64,000 bases of DNA from Raffaelea ambrosiae. Lineage: Eukaryota > Ascomycota > Sordariomycetes > Ophiostomatales > Ophiostomataceae. Of the stretch, positions 30,017 through 39,815 are shown piece by piece. Position 1 is the stretch's first letter, and each line of letters starts with the position of its first letter. Location: assembly GCA_002778195.1 (NCBI GenBank), contig PCDI01000003.1:2439913-2503912 (forward strand). Reading direction: 5' to 3'. Below the pieces are notes generated by a model. It was not told where the DNA came from and did not search any database. It was given only the letters and a program-made list of their open reading frames with translations. The translations under genes and the position numbers were made by a program.

Positions 30017-31676
30017 ATGCCTCCTCGACCCAGGCGGTCGGCCGCCCAGCGGGCTTCTGCAGCAATCACTGACATCGCCGACAGAGACATTGCCATGTCC
30101 TCCCGGTCTCGGCGCTTGGTCGACGGCGGCCGCTCAGCCGGCGGCCGCGCTCCGTCGGCCGACTCCAACCTGTCGTCGTCCGTGCGCGCCTCCTCGGGCG
30201 CCGGTGGAAGAAAGCGCCAGAGTGGCGGCCTGTCTGCTGCTGCCAGCCGCCGCGAAGACTCCGTCGACGTAGTGCCCGCCAGCCGGGCCCGGCCGACAAG
30301 GGGACCCAAGAAGAGATACGTCGAGTCCGAGTCCAGTGAGGAGGAGGACGACGACGACGAGGATGCCGAGGAGGAAGAGGACGACGACGACGAAGAAGAA
30401 GAGGAGCAACAGGACGAGATCAAGGTGGGCGACAGCGACATGGACCTTGACGGACTGGGCGACGAGGACGCCGAGGGCGAGGCTGACGACATGGAGCTCG
30501 ACGCCGAGGGCGAGCCCGAAGATCTCGGCGAAGAAGACGCCGAGGGAGACATCGACATGGATGTGGTGGCACCGGTTTCGGCCGCCGCTCCGGCGATCAA
30601 AGTAACCAAGTCAAACGGTGGCGCGCGGGGTGGCCGAGGAAGACACGCAGCCGCGGCGAAGCCCCGCGGACCTGTAGCCAAGCGCCGAGGCGGCCGGAAG
30701 CGGTCCCGCTTGGACGACGAGGACGACGAAGAAGAGGAAGAAGAGGACGACAGTGTTGCCGGTGGTGCGATCAACGCGTCCGTCGAGGTGGCCGGTGACG
30801 AAGAGGATGCTGAGGGCGAGGACGAGGACATGGAGATCGAAGACGACGACGAGGAGGAGGATGCCGAGGGCGAGACAGAGATGAACCTGACCACCAATGG
30901 CGGTGCCGCCGCCGCCGCCGGTGGTGAAGAAGACGCCGAGGGCGAAGAGGAAGAGATCGAGGTGGCCGAGGAAGACGACGAAGAAGAGGAGGACGACGAA
31001 GAGGGGGCGGGGGGCAGCGATGAGGATGGCAGCCGTGCAGGCACGCCGGACCTGTCCAAGATGACTCGGCGGCAGCGGGCTCGGTTTGAGGAGACGCCTC
31101 AAGAGTATATGAAGTTGTCTGATGGTACGTCCAAGAGGTGGAGGGCGAAGGAGGCAGTATTTTTGGCTGGCTGGCTGGCTGGCTGGACGGCTGTTCTCTT
31201 TCATCTCCTTCCTGTTCTTCTTCTCCACATTCGGGTTCTCCTGTTCACGGCGCTAACAAAAAAATAGAGGTACAAGTCAAAAAGGTCTTTACGGCAGAAG
31301 AACTCAGCATGCGTAGAGCTGAGATGGCCCGGAGACGCCGCAATCTGAGCGAGAAGCGGAACGAAGAAGTGAAGGTAAGAAGCCAACGGGAGGACGACGC
31401 CCGTGATGTTGTTTATATGTTTTTATTGCCTCTTTCTTCTGTCCACGCATGCTAACAAACCAGGCCGAAACCATCAATAAACTCCTCAAGAGACAAGCAC
31501 CCAAGACCACCAAAAAGAACGCCATGGCCAATGACGACGACGTCGACGAGGACGGCAACCAGCGGCCGGACCCGGTGATGATCCGGTGGATCAGCAACAA
31601 GCAGGGCAGCCGCATCGTGGTGCCAGTGGAGATCATGGAGAGTCCAGTCGGGCTGGTGCTGCAAAAATCTTCTTAG
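30017..31676 (+). CDS. ies2: INO80 chromatin-remodelling subunit Ies2 (PAPA-1 domain)
   Basis: Subunit of the INO80 nucleosome remodeller that activates the ATPase. Three exons: 30017-31124, 31268-31374 and 31464-31676; introns 143 and 89 nt with GTACGT/GTAAGA donors; 475 aa. Residues 1-100 are Ser/Arg-rich; 100-340 is an unusually long acidic region of Asp/Glu runs with a recurring DAEGE motif. The conserved part is C-terminal: KMTRRQRARFEETPQEYMKL, then the PAPA-1-like segment spread over all three exons (KKVFTAEELSMRRAEMARRR, RNLSEKRNEEVK, AETINKLLKRQAPK), ending DPVMIRWISNKQGSRIVVP. Both introns fall inside the PAPA-1 region and the splices restore it. Intron 1 contains five GGCT units (about 31165-31184). 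Confidence 0.92.
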
Positions 31677-32077
31677 GGAAGAAGAGATGCCGTCATCCTG
31701 ACTAGGAAGCGTTTTTAGATTTACGGATGGGAGGGGGAGTTTGTTTGTTTTTGTTTCTATGCGTCTCTGGCTGTACTGCGTTTCGAATTTTATGGGCAAT
31801 GGCTGTATTTGTTGTTTAGTGACATATGGAGACTTATGGTAGAGGAAAGGTCAACAAAAGTGCCATTGCTTGGCGGTATAAAAGCCAGCAACAACATGAG
31901 CGACCAGATCTATGCTTTCTGGGTGTCTGGTTTAGAAAAAAGTCGGCCTTTGACAAAAGCAAAAAAGGAACTAAACCAGTTTGCTCCTGTATCTGGGTCA
32001 AAGAAACAGTATATTGAGTGTGGAAACAAAACCCGAGTCACACCTGCATAGATTAAAGAAATAAGCAGCCGGGGACA

Positions 32078-32115
32078 GCATGTCCAATGACAGGGAGCAT
32101 GTCCAATGACAGGGA
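32078..32115. repeat. 19-nt perfect tandem duplication
   Basis: GCATGTCCAATGACAGGGA occurs twice back to back without a mismatch, in otherwise non-coding sequence. Confidence 0.95.
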
Positions 32116-32446
32116 AGCTTACTACACCCGGAGGGTTGTACAGTGACATACCGGGGACGTGAGATTGAGTCGATTTAACCCTGGAAATAGTGGATGCAAT
32201 ATATGCTGTCTTGGAGACCTGACCAGGAAGTCGAGAAGTTCAGGAAGGAGGTTAATAAAAATAGAATAACAATAAACGTGAGCCCAGTCTCAAAGACATG
32301 TTAGAGACAATAATGAGAGACAACCGTCAGAGACAATCGTCGGGGCCACATCCGAGGCTGCTTCCCCTCAAAACGAGGCTGTCATGGAGACCCGGGATCG
32401 GCCAAACAGGAAATACTCGTAAATAGGACAGTTTGACGCCACCGCA

Positions 32447-32487
32447 ACGGCCACCACTACGGCCACCACTACGACCACCACCACCGC
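32447..32487. repeat. 12-nt ACGGCCACCACT repeat
   Basis: Two perfect units of ACGGCCACCACT followed by a degenerate third and a short CCA run; non-coding. Confidence 0.85.
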
Positions 32488-32847
32488 ATATTCAAAACAA
32501 CTGACCATCGAACAACTACCACCATATATGCTGGTCAGGCCACCTCCCCACTTGTTTATGCATGTTTCAGAGCCGTTGTTTTGCTTCTTGGTTTCTTTTT
32601 TTTTCTTTTTCCGCTTTGGCTTTTGTTCAGTTGCCTTTTTTGAGGCGTTTCGTTTTGTGTTCTGTTCTTTTCACTCCTTTTCTGTCACTCGGTATGCCTT
32701 TGAACCTGCCTATTTCCGTACCCAGCAGCCCAAAAGCTGCAGCTGCGGCTGTGTGTGGTGGGCGGGCAGTTCACTGGCTCCTGCTAGGGCCATACGGTAC
32801 CTGCCGAGTACCTGCGAACAATTAGTAGGAATAGGCCAGACCGCCAG

Positions 32848-32902
32848 ATGGGCGAGATATGGCGCAGATATGGCGCAGATATGGCGCAAATATGACGTAG
32901 AT
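32848..32902. repeat. 11-nt ATGGCGCAGAT tandem repeat
   Basis: Five head-to-tail 11-nt units: one diverged, two perfect ATGGCGCAGAT, then ATGGCGCAAAT and ATGACGTAGAT. No reading frame of a neighbouring gene includes it. Confidence 0.92.
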
Positions 32903-34193
32903 ACGGTGCCGAGGTAAGCGTTAGCTTCCTGGAAGGTCCCTCGAAACTACGAGGACATCGGACATGCTACTAAACATGAACATGTAAGTAGACTGACCGA
33001 TCCTGAAAACAGCCTGTATTACTGGACGGTGCTAAGCAGGGAAACAGACGGCTGGGAACGACCCAGGGACAGCCGAAGCCGCGCATAACGGCTACTGAAG
33101 GCTACCGAGAAGGCTGGACACGTCAATGTTGAAAAAGTCAAAAACAAAAATGTGGTGGAATTGTGGAGAGTGCAAAAGTAAAAGTGTAAAAGTGGTAAAA
33201 TGCCATAGTGAAAGCGGTAACACTGCCAAAGTGGTGAAAAGTGGGTTCCAAAGTCTTTTCTCCTCTTTTCCTATTATTTCCTTTTTAAACACGGAAAGAC
33301 GAAAGACGATTTGTGAGTATTACCATGCAGGTGCATTCGCGAGATACTGCAAGAAAAATGATATACAAAGCACGGGCACAAGGCGGCAAGCCCGTTACAC
33401 TCGTGACTCTACCTCCTTTTCCCGTCCCCGCCAGCCTGAAGGATTTGCAGTCCCCATATGGGCTGCAACGATGACCCGTCATATTTTTGGCTGGTCGGAC
33501 TTGAGGAGAGAAACGGGATACTGGAAGCGGGAAACGACAGGAGGCAGTAGTCAACCAAGGAGTCACGCGACGGGGCCAGTTTGTCCAGCCGTGGGGAGTG
33601 TTCCAGGGCGCTACTGCTGTATGGTGGCATATATTGGGGAAATACCGGACGGGTGACGACCCTAATAGGAAAGAGCGACTCGGACATGAGAAGAGTGGCG
33701 AGCAGGACCACGCGCTTAGATGGACGAGAGACAGCCAAGAAGATAGAGTAAGACATATTGGCAGAATGAAACTTCAAAAAACCCTTTGTCAGTGGTTCCA
33801 GTAAAACGAAAACGTAAAGACGAGGGCAAAGCAAGCGTAAGGACGAGCGTGGCGAGGAACAAAGAAACGACGATTTCCCCGCCACCCGCGAGGGTCGTGC
33901 CTGCCACAACTGGATCTCGGGACCCATCTTCCATTATGGGGACGGACCTCGTAACATACTCGTAGTATGTCTGTCTTCGCGAGCCGTCTACATAGTAGTT
34001 AGATTTTCCACTCCGTCTCTAGCCTCGACCAAATAATTTGCTCCCTGCCCCTACCAACCGACCAACCTACCAACCTCGCCACGCACGTAATCCCCAAGAC
34101 AGACAGAGCCAGATACACGCACGCACGCACCGTCCGTTGTCGGCGCTGACAGAAATAGCACCCGCAGCAGAAGCCGCAGCAGCAGCAGGAGCC

Positions 34194-37100
34194 ATGGCAG
34201 GCGACGGTGCCACGAGCGTGGAGATCGGCGCGCACGAAAAAGGCCGAAGCAGCGAGGACAAACCCCCTTGCGCGCATCCCCAACTCCAGCATCACCGCCA
34301 TCGCGACGCCCATGCATCTACCAGTGCCGCCAGTGATGATCCCCTGGCCCAACAGCAATGTAAGGCTCTCCTTCCCCTTGTCGGCCCTGCAGGCCTGCGG
34401 TTCCCCTCTTTCCCCCTCTTTTAGCTGTCCTCTTTTGCCTTTGTTGCCGCCTTGGATTGCCGCCTTGGATTGCCACCTTTTGGCGCCTCGTCTGCTCTTT
34501 TTGTCTCTTGTCGTCTTTCTGTGACTTCACTATTGCTCGACGTCTCCGCTCGTTCACAGTCCAAGCTCCGCGCCGCCATCCCTGGCCTGATGGCCCATTG
34601 CCTTGTCTCCTCACCTAGCACCCCAAACACACCCCATGCAGGCAGCACACAAATACACCCCCCCCCCGGCATCTGCTTGGACGCATCAGGCGGACAGAAT
34701 AAATTGGTGTCACACCTTATATGCAGGAGACGAGCATCTGGAGCTGCCTTTTTTTATTTTTATTTCCTTCTCCTCCTCGCTCGCACCCAATTCCCCCCCT
34801 TCTTCTTTTTTCTTCTTCCTCGCCGTTCTCGCATACGCTTCCTCTTCTGGTGCATGAAAATCTCTTCTGCACGGCGTCCGCTGCGTCCGCTGCCAGCCAT
34901 AAAAGACGAACGAAAACAAGATTAGCGAGAGACTTGTCTAAAAATCTCTGACCATTTTTTTCCTTCTCTCTAGCCGCAATCAGGCCACCGCCGCTGGGCT
35001 GCCCACATGCACCACCACGACAAAATTTGCTAGACCAGGCGCCCCCAGCACGTGCCCCGCGATTGGACCACCCGGTGGCCCCAGCAGCAGAGCAGACGCA
35101 CCAGACGGCGGTCGAGACCACTGCCCGCACTGCCCAGCTCTCCTGCACAGAGGCACAACACCAGGACCTCCAGCAGCGGGACCCCGCAGAACAGCCATCG
35201 TTAGCGCCGCCTCCGCCCACAGGACGCCCAAAGTTTAAAGAGGCCCTGGGAGAGCCCTCGAAGGAGCCACCAGAGCCAGGTTTGCTGGCGACAGCTTTTA
35301 CAGCCAACGGCGCAGTTATTAGTCCTGCTCGCCCTGGTCCGTCCGCGCCTGCAGCCAGCCCTCCTCCGATCCACCCAACCATTCCTGCTGCCCCAATCGC
35401 CCCAATTGCTGCCCCGGGCGCGCAGACAACAAGTGCACCACCTCCACCTCCGCCTCCTCCTCGTGACCTCCCCCCTGCACCACAGGATCCCCAAGCACTG
35501 CAACTTGGAGTCGACGACCAGCCAGCCGTTGACCACTCCTCCTCTCTCTTAAAAAGCCCGTCTCCCCCAGCGCGTCCCGCCGCAGGTCCCCTCTCCGACC
35601 TGCCCTCCGACTTGCACTCCGACTGGCACTGGCACTTGCATCAGCAGCAGCATCCGCACCATCCCCCACACCCGTCCTTGCCCAAGATGCAGTTCTCGGA
35701 CCTCTACAAGTCGCCCAAGTCGCCGTGGTCCAAGCTACGCCATCACTCTCTGCAGCTGCAACAGCCCAATTCAGACCAGCTGCCACAGCAGCAGCAACGA
35801 CGCCACAGCCAAGGTCCAAAGCAACCGGCACAGACCCAGCAGGGCGAGCCGCCACCGTCCGCCACCGAGCAGGACTATGGAGACCCCGATCTCGTCAGCC
35901 GCGACAAGAGCAAACAGAAGGAGGCGGTGCGCCGCTTCCTGGCCGAGAACATTCGCTATGACTGGGTCTTCAATTGGCCTGCACAGGAGGCGGCGGCTGC
36001 CCGAGCCGCCGAGAAGGCTGCCAAGGCTGCCGAGCTGCTGAAGCAGCGCCCGCTCGACCCTGCATCTACGTTTGGGAGCCCCATGCCCGTTCCTCTGGCC
36101 CAGGTTGTGGCCGCCGCCGCCGCCGCCGGTGGGAAGAAGAACAGCAGCAGCGGCAACGACGACACCGCGGTCGACGACTCGGGTGCCGAGGCCGACTCGG
36201 AGACCGAGTCGGTCTACAGCACCGTCTCCGAGGACCAGGAGCACTTTCGTGCCCGCGCGGAATGGACGTCCGACGTATCGGACGACGAGCCCGTCGTCCA
36301 ACCCATTGCCACCGGCAACCCCATGATCTCGGGCGTGGTCGCTTTGTCGTCCCCCTTCCGGTTTGACAGCCCCGACTCTGTCGGCGTCACCATCCAGGCC
36401 TCGGCCCAGGCGCGCAAGACCAAAGTGCGCCGCGACCAGCGTGCCGAGATGGCCTGGAACCAGGGTCTCGCCTGCTTCACTGCCCGTCGCGATGCATGGA
36501 CCGGCGCCCGCACCGTCCGCGTGAAGACCAAGGTCGTCACACCGCCTGCCCAGCCGTCGCCCGCCTCACCTCGCCGCGGCTTGTTCCGCATCCGCTCCAA
36601 CAACAAAGCCGATCCCGCTCCGGCTGTCGCCATCTCCACGGCCGTGGAAGCGCAGCCACGCACACACGACGACCCATCGACCTCTACCACCACGCCCACA
36701 GCCCCGGCAGGAACGACACCAGGAACGACACCAGCAACGACAGCCGCCGCCGGAACAGCAAACACGGCTGTGCCAACCGCGGCCCCGCTCTCGCCAGTCA
36801 CATCCAACTCTCGCAACTCCCAGCACTCGCAACACTCGCTGCAGTCCGCTGGTCACGATACCATGGCCACCACTCCTGCCACCTCGGACATTGGTGGCGA
36901 GAACTCGCTGCGCAGATCGACGTCTTCACAGGCGGCGGCGGCGACGACAGCGGCTGGTGCCTGCAGCATCCCACCTCCGCCAACCACACACACCCAATAC
37001 GCCGTCGAGACACTGATCCCCGTGGCACCACCGCTGCTGCCGCCTGCCAACCCCATGCGCGCGTCCATCACCCCGTCCATCTACCTGAGCCTCTATGACA

Positions 37101-37588
37101 AGGTCGTCCTGCACTCGCTGCAGCCATCGTGCCCCATCAACCTGCAAGACATGATGCGGTCGTGTGTCTCGGGATGGAAGCGCGACGGCGAGTGGCCCCC
37201 GCGTGCTGTCGAGGTCACACCTGCCGCGGCCATGGCTGTCGCCCGCAAGAAGCGGAGAGACGACCGTCGTGCGGAGGCGCGCAAGGACCGGCGAGACAGC
37301 AGCGGGCCAGCATCGCCTGGCTTCGGACGGCGCATGAGCAACCTGCTCAGCAGGCAGCCGAGCCATCCAAACCCCACGGCAACGACTGCCACCGGAGGCA
37401 CGGCAGCGCAAGGCGGCGCTTCAGGAGCGTCGGCGGCGGGTGGAACGGGCGGATCTGCAGCCGAGGCCGAGGACGGCGTTGGTGGCAGCCATGGCATCCG
37501 CCGCAGTCTGCAACGGGTGCTGGGTCTGGGCCACGCTCATGGCCACTCGCAGTCGGTCGGATCGGTTGGCGAAGTGAAGGAAGGTTAA
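34194..37588 (+). CDS. Gag1-like clamp domain (DUF4050) protein
   Basis: Two-exon model: 34194-34359 and 34974-37588, 926 aa. The first ATG context is GCCATGG. The donor is GTAAGG and the acceptor TCTCTAG; the intron of 614 nt is by far the longest here and may hide another exon. Most of the protein is Pro/Gln/Ala-rich and disordered. Conserved islands are DYGDPDLVSRDKSKQKEAVR and RRFLAENIRYDWVFNWP (residues about 355-410), FRARAEWTSDVSDDEPV, and near the end SIYLSLYDKVVLHSLQPSCP followed by INLQDMMRSCVSGWKRDGEW. The last block is the Gag1-like clamp signature as I remember it. The best-studied relative, S. pombe Gag1, is linked to ubiquitin-ligase (Pub1/2) adaptor work and TORC1 control. Transfer of that role to this protein is inference. 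Confidence 0.75.
34360..34973 (+). other. Long intron of the Gag1-clamp gene
   Basis: 614 nt between the donor GTAAGG and acceptor CTCTCTAG. It includes a strong alternative acceptor (GTTCACAG at about 34552-34559), a C-run (34659-34666) and a pyrimidine-rich 3' part. Reading on from the internal acceptor in phase hits a stop after some 20 codons, so I kept a single intron. Confidence 0.5.
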
Positions 37589-38703
37589 GGAAAGAGCGGG
37601 GTCGAGGGGAACAGATGGAAAGAAGTATTTCTTAAAATGTTGCGGGTTCTCCGGGAACCGGGCTTTTTGAGTTTTTTGAGTTTTTTTTTTCTTCTTTTTT
37701 TTCTTTCCCCATTGCTTCCGTTTCTGCGAGTGGGCTTCTGTTACCTACAGATTTTCCAACTTCTTCTGGCCGCTGCTTATTGTTCTGTCTCTTTATGGCT
37801 CTTCTGATCTTCTGATCTTCTGGTCTCTGGTCTTCTGATCGATCGCTGCGTTTGTCTTTTATTTTTGCACAAACCATATACCCCTCTGCATTTTTCTTGT
37901 TCCACTGATTCACATATTCATTGATGATTGGATTTTGGCTGGACAAACGACTTGTTCGGTCTTCGGCACCTGGTTCACGGTCTGTACCTCGGGTCTGTAT
38001 TTCGGGTCTAAACTTGCTTCGGGTCTCGCACGTCATAGGGTTTTCGGGGTTATCTGATTCTTTACGTGATTGTTCAGGTTGTTCTTTGGTTCTTGTTGCT
38101 GGTCTTTTGGTTCATTTCTGAATCTTTCTATTTGTTTTGGATATGTATCATTGGTGCCTGCTGTCCCGTGGGAATGCCATGGCCAGCAATTAATTGCACC
38201 CTGTAATTGGACACATATCCCACCATCCTCAAGGTTGTCGGAAGCGGACAGGTTCTCCGGTTTTCGTGTTTGTCTTTGTTTTGCCGAGACATGTTTGATG
38301 CGACGTTGGCTTGCATACCGACAGCGCACCGACTGTGCATTGTGTGCTGCGTGCACACCGACTTGTCTGGGGCATCGTGGGATTCACGATAAGACCAAGC
38401 ACCGCGCGTGGGCGCATGTGGTTGCTGCCAGCAGATGCAGGTTGCTTTCGGCTGCCCAGAGTTGTATTGCGTGTTGTCTTGTCACAAAGCGGCAAATGGG
38501 ATGTCTGGCAGGCCTGTGGCGGGAAAAGGCCCATGGCATATCCCATGACATAGGAACAACTGCATACGAGAACCACCCCCAAAAGACAGATAACCAACAC
38601 CGGAAAACACCAAAACCAGCGAATCCCCCACAGGCTTGGCTCCACGGGGTGCAGGAAAGACACCCCTGTCGACTGCCACAGCCCCCAAAAAAGGTCAGTG
38701 GGA

Positions 38704-38726
38704 TATTAACTATATAGTAGTTAATA
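38704..38726. repeat. Perfect inverted repeat TATTAACTA / TAGTTAATA
   Basis: Nine-base arms are exactly complementary around a 5-base TATAG spacer. Related TAACTACTA / TAGTAGTTA words occur at several other intergenic places in the window. Could be a factor site or a chance AT palindrome. Confidence 0.7.
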
Positions 38727-38855
38727 CCTAATTCTCAAGGTACGTACAAAGTAGCTACGTGTTTGTGTCCGACTTGGTGGGCAGCATGAGATGCAGCGAC
38801 CACTCCATTATCTGTAGCAAGTTCCAGGTAGCGGGCGCATGCGGCCGCTGTCTTA

Positions 38856-38871
38856 CATAGTAACTACTATG
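38856..38871. repeat. 16-bp perfect palindrome CATAGTAACTACTATG
   Basis: CATAGTA and TACTATG are exact complements around AC (one further pair is not formed). It sits about 150 bases from the inverted repeat at 38704 and shares its TAACTA core. Confidence 0.7.
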
Positions 38872-38912
38872 CAGGGTGGGCAGCATATATTAGTGGGCAC
38901 AGCGGCCGTAGC

Positions 38913-38939
38913 GGGCACAGTGGGCACAGTGGGCACAGG
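38913..38939. repeat. 9-nt GGGCACAGT repeat
   Basis: Three consecutive units (GGGCACAGT, GGGCACAGT, GGGCACAGG) with a diverged copy just upstream. Non-coding. Confidence 0.85.
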
Positions 38940-39815
38940 GCCAGCAGAGGTACGCCGGGCGCAAAGTGGGCTGCGAAAACGAACGGAACAAATGGCGTCA
39001 GTGGAAAATAGGTGGCGTCTGACTGGCCGCCACAAGCTAGTCACTGTGCCCAAGCCAACAGGGCGAACCACCAACGAGAACGAAGCTCCAAAAAAAATAC
39101 CCCCCCAACGGGAAACCGCACAACGTAGCGATAAACTACGTTCTCGTAAGATAACAACCAACTACCAATTAACGACAAAAACTCCGTCACGCCAAACCCC
39201 TAAGAAACCCCATTTATCAATTGACGCCTTTTTTTTTGCCCGGTCTATCTCTCTCTATCCTCCTCTGTCTCCGCCGTCTTTCTACCTAAAAAAGGAGCTT
39301 CCTAGTATTTTGGGCTTCTCTTTTGTGCAATCTTTTTTCTCTCCCTTGCCCCCGTCATCCACCCCCCCCCCTATTTCTAGCTTCCCTAGTCCGATGTCGA
39401 TCCGGCGTCCATGACGATTGTCCGCAACGTAGCACCGAGAGACGACGACTTTTTGGTAGACGAGCCATCCGGAGGACCATCGACCGCACCGCACAGAACC
39501 ACCAACGCGCCGGGAACACAAGGCACTCACGGAACACAAGGAGCACACGGAGCACACGGAACGGCACAGCCAGGCGGGCGCGCACAGGGACCAGCGCAGG
39601 CGGCAGAGCCATTCGTGCCATTGGGTCTGTCACGTCGGGAGGAGGATCGGCTCGGGAGCAGCCAGGAGGACCTGAGCAGCCACGACAGGCCTTTTGCGAC
39701 CGGCGCGCAGCGAGGAAAGAAAGAAAACATTGAGCTTGTCGAGCTTCGACACGCTTCCGAACCGCCGCTCCGTCGCCGCGCCGCGAAGCGCCGGTGGCTC
39801 GAAGAGCAGGACGAG

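Larger units (their letters stand above)
31677..34193. other. Gene-poor region, 2.5 kb, several short tandem repeats
   Basis: No gene supported on either strand. It contains at least three short direct-repeat arrays (32078-32115, 32447-32487, 32848-32902) and an imperfect GTAAAAGTG-type run at 33170-33245. The right end (34000-34190) is the CT/CA-rich leader of the next gene. Confidence 0.55.
37589..39815. other. Intergenic: Gag1-clamp 3' flank and transporter leader
   Basis: No gene supported between 37589 and 39410. Contains T-rich 3' flank (37660-37720), a perfect 9-bp inverted repeat (38704-38726), a 16-bp palindrome (38856-38871) and a short GGGCACAGT array (38913-38939). From 39411 an ATG-initiated frame runs without a stop into the transporter gene. 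Confidence 0.6.

Noticed and set aside
30001..31059. Antisense poly-Ser ORF over IES2
   Set aside because: It is the reverse reading of the Asp/Glu codon runs (GAC/GAG to GTC/CTC and TCG/TCC); no independent coding sign.
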